A stretch of 33,939 nt of DNA from Clostridiales bacterium. GTDB lineage: Bacteria > Bacillota > Clostridia > Oscillospirales > Oscillospiraceae. Below the pieces are notes generated by a model. It had not been told where the DNA came from. It saw only the letters and a list, made by a program, of their open reading frames with translations, and did no database searches. Made by a program: the position numbers and the translations under genes. Shown in pieces: positions 16,195 to 23,230 of the stretch (position 1 is the stretch's first letter; each line of letters opens with the position of its first letter). The stretch spans positions 1-33,939 of the forward strand of contig SFEX01000031.1 of NCBI GenBank assembly GCA_004557075.1. Reading direction: 5' to 3'.

Positions 16195-16977
16195 ATGGTG
16201 TATGCTATTATAGCCGTGATATTGCTTATCGCGGATCAGTGGCTCAAGTATTGGGTCACTGTGAATATCACTCTTGCGACCGGCTCCGAGGCCCTGATAC
16301 CGGGCGTCGTGAAGCTTGTCAATATCCACAACTCCGGCGCCGCCTTCGGCCTCCTGGACGGGGTAAGTTACGCGCGCTGGATATTCCTCGGCATCGCCGC
16401 CGTGATGGTCGTGCTCATCGTCGTGCTGCTCGTGCGGCGCACCTTTGATTCAAAGTTCGCCGTCTGGTGCGAGGTGCTGTTTCTGGCCGGTGCGCTGGGC
16501 AACTGCATCGACCGCGTGCTCTACGGCTACGTTGTGGATATGTTCAAGCTGGAGTTTGTCAACTTCGCAGTGTTCAATATCGCGGACGCCGTCCTCGTCG
16601 TTTCCTGCCTGATGTTTATCATATACCTCTTTGTCGGAGAACGGGACGAGGGCGATAAAAAGCCCGAACGCAAGCCCGAGCCGGTTGAGCCCGTCGATGA
16701 GTTTCACGACATTTTCGGCATAAAGAGCACAAACCCCGCTGCGGCCGTGGCTCCGGGCAAGGAGAAGACCGACGTTTTTAGCATTGGCGACAGCTCGGCC
16801 GAATTTCCGGCGGAGAATACGCCGATACGACCGGACGACGCGTTCTGGGGCGACTTCAAAGCGTCGCTCCATGCCGAGGAGACTCCCGCCGAGAAGCCCA
16901 AGCCGCAGCCTAAGGCCGCTCCCGCTGCCGAGAGCTTCGATATTGAGGATATTCTCGCGGAATTCAGGGATATTTGA
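16195..16977 (+). CDS. lspA: Lipoprotein signal peptidase LspA with long C-terminal tail
   Basis: Cleaves prolipoprotein signal peptides in the membrane. The first 150 or so residues are a normal LspA: DQWLKYWV, NIHNSGAAFGLL (44-54), GNCIDR (102-107), and the two catalytic aspartates in VVDMF (Asp115) and FNIADA (Asp131), on four membrane helices. Most LspA proteins end here; this one continues for about 110 residues rich in Pro, Glu, Lys and Ala (KPERKPEPVEPV, EKPKPQPKAAPA), ending DIEDILAEFRDI. The tail is predicted to be cytoplasmic and disordered with a short terminal helix. The start ATG follows an R1-supplied GAAAGGGAAA site. rluD begins within the stop codon (TGATG). Confidence 0.94.
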   Translation: MVYAIIAVILLIADQWLKYWVTVNITLATGSEALIPGVVKLVNIHNSGAAFGLLDGVSYARWIFLGIAAVMVVLIVVLLVRRTFDSKFAVWCEVLFLAGALGNCIDRVLYGYVVDMFKLEFVNFAVFNIADAVLVVSCLMFIIYLFVGERDEGDKKPERKPEPVEPVDEFHDIFGIKSTNPAAAVAPGKEKTDVFSIGDSSAEFPAENTPIRPDDAFWGDFKASLHAEETPAEKPKPQPKAAPAAESFDIEDILAEFRDI

Positions 16978-17930
16978 TGGATAATGTAATAGTAATAACC
17001 GCACAGGAGAGCGCCGACAGGATCGACGCTCTTCTTGCGCAAAATGTGCCCGGGCTGACGCGCAGCGCGGCTCAGCGCCTGCTGGACGCGGGCAATGTCA
17101 GCGTCAACGGCAGGCCGGTCAGAAAAAATTATAAGTGCTCGCCGGGCGAGAGGATAGAGCTGCTCATGCCTGAACTGCGCGATACAGAGCTTCGGCCGCA
17201 GGCTATCGCGCTCGATATCGCCTACGAGGACGAGGACGTCATCGTCGTCAACAAGCCGCGCGGCATGGTGGTGCACCCCGCGCCGGGTCACCCCGACGGT
17301 ACGCTCGTAAACGCGCTGATGCACCACTGCGGCGATTCGCTGTCGGGCGTCGGCGGAGAGAAGCGGCCGGGCATAGTCCACCGCATCGACAAGGACACAT
17401 CGGGGCTTATCATCGCGGCGAAGAACGACGCGGCGCACCTTGCTCTCTCGGCGCAGCTTGCCGACCGCAGCCTCTCGCGCGTGTATGAGGCCGTCGTGAG
17501 GGGCAATTTTCGAGAGGAGAGCGGTACGGTCGATGCCCCCATCGGGCGTCACCCCGTGGACAGAAAGAGGATGGCGGTCACGGATAAAGCCTCCCGCAAT
17601 GCCGTGACGCACTGGGAGCAGCTCGCGCGCTATCGCGGCTATACGCACATCCGCTGCCGTCTCGAAACCGGCCGCACCCACCAGATACGCGTGCACATGG
17701 CGCATATCGGGCATCCGCTGCTTGGCGATTTTGTGTACGGCGCGCCCAGCCCCGATAAGGGGCTTGAGGGGCAGTGCCTGCACGCGAGGGAGCTTAAATT
17801 TATCCACCCCCGCAGCGGCGAGCGGGTGCATATCTGTACCGAGCTGCCGCCGTATTTTACGGAGGTGCTCAAAAAACTGCCCTCCTTGCCGGAGGGGCAG
17901 CGGCGGCTGCCGCTGAGCGATTCGCGTTAA
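16977..17930 (+). CDS. rluD: RluD-family 23S rRNA pseudouridine synthase
   Basis: A 317-residue enzyme with an N-terminal S4 RNA-binding domain (RIDALLAQNVPGLTRSAAQRLLDAGNVSVNG) and the RluA-family catalytic domain; HRIDKDTSGL holds the catalytic aspartate (Asp140). The usual partners VNKPRGMVVHPAPGH and GRTHQIRVHMAHIGHPLLGD are present. The family makes pseudouridines in helix 69 of 23S rRNA, but I cannot assign positions. lspA-rluD is a widespread pair and the genes overlap. The C-terminal tail (LPEGQRRLPLSDSR) is encoded by repeat sequence: 17901-17934 matches 31 of 34 bases of the tetR 3' end (2748-2781). Confidence 0.94.
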   Translation: MDNVIVITAQESADRIDALLAQNVPGLTRSAAQRLLDAGNVSVNGRPVRKNYKCSPGERIELLMPELRDTELRPQAIALDIAYEDEDVIVVNKPRGMVVHPAPGHPDGTLVNALMHHCGDSLSGVGGEKRPGIVHRIDKDTSGLIIAAKNDAAHLALSAQLADRSLSRVYEAVVRGNFREESGTVDAPIGRHPVDRKRMAVTDKASRNAVTHWEQLARYRGYTHIRCRLETGRTHQIRVHMAHIGHPLLGDFVYGAPSPDKGLEGQCLHARELKFIHPRSGERVHICTELPPYFTEVLKKLPSLPEGQRRLPLSDSR

Positions 17931-18165
17931 GGCTTCATGTAGTCGCTTTTTCCGGTGCACGACCGGTGAGATCGGCGGTAATCGTTATTGCACTCGCGCT
18001 TTTAATCAGGGCTAATTAAAGTTTTCGCCCGCCTTTTTCAAAAGGCGGTGGGAGCATGGGGGCAAAGCCCCCGAATATAGCGCATAAAGCGTGGGTTCCC
18101 TGCCCGCCAGCCGGCGGGCGGTCGTGTTATGGCAAAAACGATAATATGTAGCTAAAAAATGAAAG
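17885..18165. repeat. Repeat block between rluD and the membrane protein gene
   Basis: R2/R1 sequence begins inside the rluD end (GCCGGAGGGGC, CGGCTGCCGC), continues as a minus R1 unit to ATTGCACTCGCGCTTTTAATC near 18010, then an unusual GCCTTTTTCAAAAGGC hairpin (18030-18045), a CCCGCCAGCCGGCGGG palindrome near 18104-18119, and the right half of a plus R1 unit (GTTATGGCAAAAACGATAA) ending with GAAAGGAC, the Shine-Dalgarno of the next gene. Confidence 0.8.
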
Positions 18166-18175
18166 GACAAAACTT

Positions 18176-18622
18176 ATGGAAAGTCGTCCGCATTTCCACG
18201 TCAAAAAACGCACCCTGCTCGCCATTGCCGGGTGCGTGTGGCTGCTTGCCGGGTTTAATGTCGCCCGACTGGGGGTCATATCATATGGGGCGCTGCCGCA
18301 CATCGGTATAGTGCATGTTCTCCTCTCGCTGGTCGTGTTCGGAGCGTTCGGGTTCATGTTTTTCAGGATGAGCATGAAGCATACAAAGCGCATAAAAGGG
18401 TATCGGGAGCGCTTTCGTCCGGTGTGGCACTTCTTTGATCTGAAGGGCTACTGCATCATGGCGGTCATGATGGGCGGCGGAATATGGCTGCGCTCATCGG
18501 GGCTGCTGCCGGAGGTATTTATCGCGGTGTTCTATACGGGGCTCGGCTGCGCGCTGGCGCTGGCGGGTGCGCTGTTCTGGGTCATGTTCGCCGTTTATAA
18601 AGATGACGGCTGTGAAGAGTGA
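18176..18622 (+). CDS. Uncharacterised four-helix membrane protein
   Basis: 148 residues with about four hydrophobic segments (approximately residues 13-36, 42-64, 95-110 and 118-140) and a basic cytoplasmic loop MSMKHTKRIKGYRERFRPV between the second and third. I do not recognise the family. The ATG follows a GAAAGGAC site supplied by the repeat; spacing seven bases. Codon and base use match the core genome. tRNA-Pro follows with its own promoter. Confidence 0.7.
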   Translation: MESRPHFHVKKRTLLAIAGCVWLLAGFNVARLGVISYGALPHIGIVHVLLSLVVFGAFGFMFFRMSMKHTKRIKGYRERFRPVWHFFDLKGYCIMAVMMGGGIWLRSSGLLPEVFIAVFYTGLGCALALAGALFWVMFAVYKDDGCEE

Positions 18623-18645
18623 GAGATGAAAATGGCGATAAACGC

Positions 18646-18674
18646 TTGCAAGCCGCGCGGCGATGAGTTATAAT
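18646..18674 (+). promoter_or_regulatory. Promoter of tRNA-Pro
   Basis: TTGCAA at 18646-18651 and a consensus TATAAT at 18669-18674 are 17 bases apart, about 50 bases upstream of the tRNA. Confidence 0.7.
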
Positions 18675-18725
18675 GATACGGCATTGGCGCGCAAGAGAAG
18701 GTCCGCCGGAAAGCAAATCAAATAA

Positions 18726-18801
18726 CCGGGTGTAGCGCAGTTGGTAGCGCGCCTGCTTTGGGAGCAGGATGCCGGGGGTTCAAGTCCCTCCACTCGGACC
18801 A
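18726..18801 (+). tRNA. tRNA-Pro (anticodon UGG)
   Basis: The 76-base sequence folds as a cloverleaf: acceptor CCGGGTG with CACTCGG, anticodon stem CCTGC/GCAGG around TTTGGGA with the anticodon TGG at 18759-18761, T-loop TTCAAGT, and an encoded CCA at 18799-18801. Its 3' end borders the lower-GC accessory segment; tRNA 3' ends are common integration targets, but I see no second copy of this 3' end within the window. Confidence 0.97.
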
Positions 18802-18804
18802 AAT

Positions 18805-18855
18805 AAGGTTGATAGTTTTGATACGAGAGTATCTGAAACTATCAACCTTTTTCTT
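18805..18855 (+). terminator. Intrinsic terminator of tRNA-Pro
   Basis: AAGGTTGATAGTTT (18805-18818) pairs with AAACTATCAACCTT (18836-18849), enclosing an inner GATAC-GAGA-GTATC hairpin; TTTTTCTTTTT follows. Confidence 0.88.
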
Positions 18856-18906
18856 TTTGCAAAAATGCCTGTGGCACAGGGCTTTTCGACACTTCTGCCG
18901 TCTGGG

Positions 18907-19057
18907 TTAGTTTCATTGTGGGCTTCGAGGTGTAATTATTCACTACGCTGGACAGCAGGGTTATACTCAAACAAAAGCCACGCTGAAACTATTCCTCTGT
19001 GAAAAGTTTCAGCGTGGCTATATTAGTTTCATTGTGACAGGAAAAGTTTCAGAGTGA
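18907..19057. repeat. Inverted repeat with flanking direct repeats, possibly remains of a mobile element
   Basis: AGCCACGCTGAAACT (18976-18990) and AGTTTCAGCGTGGCT (19005-19019) are a perfect 15-bp inverted repeat. TTAGTTTCATTGTG occurs at about 18907-18920 and again at about 19024-19037, and AAAAGTTTCAG occurs at 19003 and about 19042. No ORF is visible in 18850-19111. The mix of inverted and direct copies resembles the ends of a decayed insertion sequence; the inverted repeat lacks a U-tract and so is a poor terminator. Confidence 0.5.
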
Positions 19058-19058
19058 C

Positions 19059-19103
19059 CAAAAGGCTCTACGGTATCCAGGTTCGGTTGCTGTAGAGCCT
19101 TTT
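19059..19103 (-). terminator. Intrinsic terminator of the macro-domain gene
   Basis: AAAAGGCTCTAC and GTAGAGCCTTTT form a perfect 12-bp stem on a 21-base loop, just after the minus-strand stop at 19112. Confidence 0.8.
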
Positions 19104-19111
19104 CTTCGTTT

Positions 19112-20821
19112 TTAAATCATGCTGTCAAACACCTTCTGTGCTTCCTGCATTTCTTTGGCAGAGAAAGCACACAGCTTCACATCCACATAGTAGTCCGGAT
19201 AATCTGCTACAAATTTCTTGTATGCTCGGCCGCACTGCTTGGTGGACTCAGCAACAGGATTCTCCAAAGAACCACCGAAGATGCCGGAACTGATCAGCGG
19301 GAAAGAAATGCTGTGCAGCCCGTTGTCCATCAGCACATACAGAGAATTGTAGTAAGCATCAAACAGTTCTTTGAAAGCTGCCGGGGTTCTGCTAAAGTCA
19401 GGACCCACAGCATGAATGATATGCTTGGCATTGGTCATGTTAAATGCCGGGGTGATAACTGCTGAGCCATCCTTGAGCGGTGTTTTGTACTTGTTGCAGG
19501 CAGCTGTCATAGCGGACATACCAGCCTTTTTGAAAATGACACCACATATACCACCGCCTGCCCACAAACCTTTATTAGCGGCGTTTACAACGGCATCAAC
19601 GGTCTGATCCGCGCAGGATGCGTTTATCAATGTAATTTTACTCATACAACATTGCTCCTTTGGCGGCACAAAATCCTCATCCGAACATTTGCGGATGATA
19701 TGTTTGGTGCGGTCGAGCGGAAGCGGAACATCCTCCTCGGTAAAATACTCAACCTTCACAACCTCTGCTACGGAATGGTGATTATCTCTGCCGACAGGAA
19801 CAATCACGCGTTCACCGACCTGTATGTTATCTTCTTCGGCAATGTAATAATAGCTTTTATAGCCCTCGTCAAATTCCACGCTGCAATAAATGTAGTCGTT
19901 TCTGCAACGCTTGACCTTCCCATAGACCGCAGGATTGAGTATTTCACCGCATCCATAAAACTGAATGAAATTCCACACATCATCGGCAAAATCGCCCCAG
20001 AACTCTGGGAGTGCCTTCTTATCATATGTTCCTTGTATGACACGCTGTGAACCCTTTTTGAAATCCACCGTGATAGTGTAATCCTTTGTTTCAAGAGGAT
20101 CATCTGCCACGTCATCTGGGTTGCCTTCGATCTCACCGAACAAATCATCTGCATCGATATCATCAAGTAGCCCTTCGATGCCGCCCTGGACATAGAACTT
20201 TCGGGACACCACACAGCCGCTACCGATGTTCTGAATATGCTCTATGGTCTCGCTTTCACGGTCAATCACCAACCGCTCCGTATAATCCCAGGTCACATAT
20301 TCAGCGGTTTCAGAGACTGGCTGCTTGGGCTTAATCTTTGTGATGCGGTGATAATCAACTGTGACGCGGTCAACTCTGTTTGGCTTATGGTTGCCGTCAA
20401 AAACATACAGGTCATCCATGCCAAATGCATCACGAATCATGTCCGAGAGATCTACACCATCCACCTCAATATCACAACACAGTGAACCACGGAACTTATA
20501 TGCCACGCCTTCGGTGTTGGTAATCTCCATATTCCAATCGCCAATATCGGTAGCGAACCACTCCATATAGTCGGTACTGAAATAAGAGGCAATAGCTGAT
20601 AACACCTTGGCGGTGGTGGCCTTTTCGATTTTGTATATTTTACTCCGGGTCTTTTCGTGTTCACCGGACCCAGAGCCGAAGTTATATGCAGAGAACCATA
20701 CTCTGCCGTCAGAATTGATAGTAATGTGCTGCTCCACTTCATCATCCGGTTCTGGAGGAGGACCGTAACAGACATTGTTGGAAACAATGCGCACCTTCTG
20801 CGGTACACCCTTGAACAACAT
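19112..20821 (-). CDS. Macro-domain protein with long N-terminal region
   Basis: 569 residues. The C-terminal 177 residues (393-569) are a macro domain: DAVVNAANKGLWAGGG with its ADP-ribose-contacting NAAN, IHAVGP, and ISFPLISSGIFGG. Such domains bind or hydrolyse ADP-ribose on proteins or nucleic acids. The N-terminal region of about 390 residues is acidic and beta-rich and not assigned to a named fold; a segment near 310-380 (YKSYYYIAEEDNIQVGERVIVPVGRD) looks like a small beta-barrel. An internal ATG at 19645 has an AAAGGAG site nine bases upstream (plus 19655-19661), so the macro domain may also be made alone. The start at 20821 has no Shine-Dalgarno and abuts the truncated radical SAM gene, which suggests its own upstream region was lost. 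GC is lower than in the core genes. Confidence 0.75.
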   Translation of the reverse strand: MLFKGVPQKVRIVSNNVCYGPPPEPDDEVEQHITINSDGRVWFSAYNFGSGSGEHEKTRSKIYKIEKATTAKVLSAIASYFSTDYMEWFATDIGDWNMEITNTEGVAYKFRGSLCCDIEVDGVDLSDMIRDAFGMDDLYVFDGNHKPNRVDRVTVDYHRITKIKPKQPVSETAEYVTWDYTERLVIDRESETIEHIQNIGSGCVVSRKFYVQGGIEGLLDDIDADDLFGEIEGNPDDVADDPLETKDYTITVDFKKGSQRVIQGTYDKKALPEFWGDFADDVWNFIQFYGCGEILNPAVYGKVKRCRNDYIYCSVEFDEGYKSYYYIAEEDNIQVGERVIVPVGRDNHHSVAEVVKVEYFTEEDVPLPLDRTKHIIRKCSDEDFVPPKEQCCMSKITLINASCADQTVDAVVNAANKGLWAGGGICGVIFKKAGMSAMTAACNKYKTPLKDGSAVITPAFNMTNAKHIIHAVGPDFSRTPAAFKELFDAYYNSLYVLMDNGLHSISFPLISSGIFGGSLENPVAESTKQCGRAYKKFVADYPDYYVDVKLCAFSAKEMQEAQKVFDSMI

Positions 20822-21594
20822 ACTGCTACGCCAGCTTTATGAAGCGCTTCACCAACCACCCGGAACCTTGGGGTGACTTTCTGGATGTGAAGTTCTGGCC
20901 TGAGATCAGACATCCCGAAAAGTATGCCGGGAAGGAATTGTTCTTTGGCTCGGTCACAGACCCGTACAATCCACAGGAGGAAATTTATCAGCGAACCCGA
21001 ACGCTTCTGGAACAACTGCAAGGCAGCGGCATCAAGCTGAGTATCCAGACAAAATCAGATCTGGTGCTGCGTGATCTGGATTTGATTCGCACTTTCCCGG
21101 ACGCAAGAGTGGGTTTCAGCATCAATACACTGGATGAATCCTTTAAGAACGATATGGACAAAGCAGTCAGCATTGAACGCAGGCTGTCTGCCATGAAGCA
21201 GTTTCATGACGCAGGTATTCGTACCACCTGTTTTATATCTCCCATTTTTCCCGGCATTACGGATGTGGAAGCGATCATTGACCGGGTGAAGGGTCAGTGC
21301 AACCTGATCTGGCTGGAAAACCTGAATCTGCGTGGCAGCTACAAGGCAGTCATTCTGGACTATATCCGGGAAAAGCATCCGCAGCTCATGCCGCTGTATG
21401 AGGATATTTATAACCACGGCTCCCGCCTGTATTGGGAAACCCTCGACTGCAAGCTGCGCAGCTATGCCGAAGAAAACGGGCTGGATTATGTCCGTGATGA
21501 TGACAGCATGAAACGCTCCTTCGGGGAACCACCGGTCATCGTGAATTTCTTCTACCACGAGGAAATCAAAAAATCTGCCAAGAAAGGAAAGTGA
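20821..21594 (+). pseudogene. Radical SAM protein (SPL-like), N-terminally truncated, lacking the CxxxCxxC motif
   Basis: From the ATG at 20839 the product is 251 residues, resembling DNA-repair-type or SPL-like radical SAM proteins (LFFGSVTDPYNPQEE, LSIQTKSDLVLRD, DARVGFSINTLDE, TCFISPIFPGITD). In this family the iron-sulfur motif sits immediately before the FMKRF segment. Here the in-frame codons 20821-20838 read YCYASF, the end of that motif with its last cysteine, but a TGA at 20812-20814 stops the frame and the earlier two cysteines are gone. The break lies exactly where the opposite-strand macro gene starts. Without the cluster the protein cannot do SAM chemistry, and it lacks its own promoter and start region. 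It still overlaps mutM translationally. The family assignment is from memory of related sequences. Confidence 0.75.
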
Positions 21595-21599
21595 TACCG

Positions 21600-22433
21600 A
21601 TGCCGGAACTCCCGGAAGTTGAAACTATAAAACGAATCATAGAGCCGCAAATAAAAGGACAGCGTATCCTTTCCGCTGAAGTCCGAAATGAGCAGATCAT
21701 TGCTCATCCGGGCGTGGATAGTTTTTCTGCCCTGATATGCGGAAAAACAATAACAGGTATGGACCGCCGTGGAAAGTTCCTGTCCTTCTGTTTTGAAAAT
21801 GGTGACCGGATTTTCCTCCATCTGCGCATGACCGGGCAACTGTTGGTGACACCCCCTGACTATCCAATGGAAAAGCATACACATCTGGTTTTGCACCTCT
21901 CTGGTGGATATCAGATCCGATACATCGATGTGCGCCGCTTCGGGCGTTTCTGGTACTTGAAGCATGAGGAATCCGACGCCATAACGGGAATTAATAAGCT
22001 GGGCATGGAACCTACGGATACCGCTCTGTCCGCAGATTACTTGAAAACCACCCTCGGCAAAAAGCGGAAACCGATCAAAGAAATGCTTCATGACCAAAGC
22101 ATCATCGCCGGCATCGGAAACATCTATTCCGATGAGATTTTATATGCGGCTGGTGTCTACCCGGAGCAGAAATGCTGCGACCTGAGCGACAACGATTGGG
22201 AACGCCTGTCTGAAAAGATCCCGGAGGTCATCACTTGGGCAATCCAAGTAAATGCAATGACGCCGGAAGAATATCTGGCGGGTCATGGAAAGGAATATCG
22301 CAACACGCCGTTCCTGAAAGCCTATGGTCATGTAGGACAGCCCTGCGCAGTTTGCGGTTGCGTATTTGAAAAAATCACTGTCGGCGGCAGAAGTAGCTGT
22401 TACTGTCCGAACTGCCAGAGGAAACGAGCATGA
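21600..22433 (+). CDS. mutM: Formamidopyrimidine-DNA glycosylase (Fpg/MutM)
   Basis: Removes oxidised purines such as 8-oxoguanine and cleaves the abasic site. The 277-residue protein must start at the ATG at 21600, because the catalytic residue is the proline exposed after Met removal (MPELPEVE); a GTG at 21591 would bury it. Lys59 (DRRGKF), the GIGNIYSDEIL helix-two-turn-helix, and the C-terminal zinc finger CAVC...CPNC are present, so it looks intact. The ATG is six bases after the stop of the truncated radical SAM gene and follows a GAAAGGAAA site. Its stop overlaps the next start (ATGA). It sits in the lower-GC segment; the host probably has other oxidative-repair genes. Confidence 0.95.
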   Translation: MPELPEVETIKRIIEPQIKGQRILSAEVRNEQIIAHPGVDSFSALICGKTITGMDRRGKFLSFCFENGDRIFLHLRMTGQLLVTPPDYPMEKHTHLVLHLSGGYQIRYIDVRRFGRFWYLKHEESDAITGINKLGMEPTDTALSADYLKTTLGKKRKPIKEMLHDQSIIAGIGNIYSDEILYAAGVYPEQKCCDLSDNDWERLSEKIPEVITWAIQVNAMTPEEYLAGHGKEYRNTPFLKAYGHVGQPCAVCGCVFEKITVGGRSSCYCPNCQRKRA

Positions 22434-23062
22434 CAGCATTGCAAATATACGAAAAGTTGCTCGTGGCCTACGGAAAGCCCAGATGGTGGTCGGATGATCC
22501 ATACACTGTCATGTTTCAAGCGGTACTTGTCCAGCAGACTGCATGGTCATCCGTTGAAAAGGTCACACAAGCAATTGGAGACAAACTGACGCCGGAATTT
22601 ATTTCAATGCTCCCGACAGAGCATCTGGAAGATTTAATTCGTCCATGTGGGTTCAGCAAGTCAAAGGCGGCAACGATTCAAAGACTGACGGAATGGTACT
22701 CCCACTATCAATACGATGCAGAAAAACTAAAAGAAGTTTCAAAGAGTGATTTGCGAAAGGAGCTTCTTGGGATAAAAGGCATTGGCGCAGAAACGGCAGA
22801 TGTGCTGCTTGTCTATGCGTTCCATCGAGCTTCCTTTATTATCGACGCATATACAAGACGATTTTTGAGTCGCCTGGGAATAGAGTTTGATGATGATATG
22901 CAGATTCGCTCCTTTTTTGAAAATGGACTTCCTGCTGATTACCAGATTTATGGGTGGTATCATTGGCTGATCTTAGATCATGGGATTAGTCGGTGCAAGA
23001 AAGTTCCCGCCTGTGATGATTGCATTTTTACAAAATGTCCAAATTGTAACAGAGCATTCTAA
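22430..23062 (+). CDS. EndoIII-like HhH-GPD DNA glycosylase (probably monofunctional)
   Basis: A 210-residue member of the HhH-GPD superfamily. VQQTAWSSVEKV (34-45) resembles the QNTxWxNVEK motif of Nth-related and MagIII-type glycosylases; the helix-hairpin-helix is LLGIKGIGAETADV (112-125), followed by IIDAYTRRF with the catalytic Asp139. The lysine that makes EndoIII a lyase (GRKTAN) is replaced by Glu121 (GAETAD), so base excision without strand cleavage is likely. A C-terminal cysteine group (189, 195, 198, 203, 206) could hold an iron-sulfur cluster, though the spacing is slightly shorter than in EndoIII. It overlaps mutM by four bases and is surely co-translated with it. The substrate is unknown; alkylated bases are one possibility. 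Confidence 0.85.
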   Translation: MTALQIYEKLLVAYGKPRWWSDDPYTVMFQAVLVQQTAWSSVEKVTQAIGDKLTPEFISMLPTEHLEDLIRPCGFSKSKAATIQRLTEWYSHYQYDAEKLKEVSKSDLRKELLGIKGIGAETADVLLVYAFHRASFIIDAYTRRFLSRLGIEFDDDMQIRSFFENGLPADYQIYGWYHWLILDHGISRCKKVPACDDCIFTKCPNCNRAF

Positions 23063-23143
23063 GGTTTCACATCTGCTTTTAGGATTTCATTTTCTCCGTA
23101 GGGTTTCACTTTCATTTGAAACCCTGTGAAACCATTTGAAACC
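23063..23143. repeat. Cluster of TGAAACC / GGTTTCA short repeats
   Basis: Beginning at the nth-like gene stop, GGTTTCAC recurs at 23063, a variant GGATTTCAT at 23082, GGGTTTCA at 23101-23108, then inverted TGAAACCC (23117-23124), GTGAAACC (23126-23133) and TTGAAACC near 23136. The paired copies can form competing short hairpins. It is too short and irregular to be a CRISPR array; a regulator-binding site or recombination relic is possible. Confidence 0.5.
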
Positions 23144-23167
23144 GTATCAATATTATCAACTGTTGCC

Positions 23168-23202
23168 AAAAGCCCTCAGGAGCAATGCTCCTGAGGGCTT
23201 TT
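23168..23202. terminator. Bidirectional intrinsic terminator
   Basis: AAAAGCCCTCAGGAGCA (23168-23184) and TGCTCCTGAGGGCTTTT (23186-23202) form a 17-bp perfect stem with A or T tracts on both sides, serving the glycosylase gene from the left and the broken minus-strand gene from the right. Confidence 0.88.
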
Positions 23203-23230
23203 CTTTGCAAAAGAGATTATAGTCCATGGC

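Noticed and set aside
16704..17960. A 418-codon minus-strand ORF opposite lspA/rluD
   Set aside because: Arg/His/Val-rich shadow; both plus-strand genes carry catalytic motifs and overlap in standard fashion.
18976..19019. Terminator reading of the 15-bp inverted repeat
   Set aside because: No T-tract follows in either direction, and both neighbouring genes already have better terminators.
21591..21599. GTG start for mutM
   Set aside because: Catalysis requires the proline directly after the initiator Met, which fixes the start at ATG 21600.
23063..23145. CRISPR array
   Set aside because: The repeated octamers are too short, irregularly spaced and on both strands; no cas gene is near.
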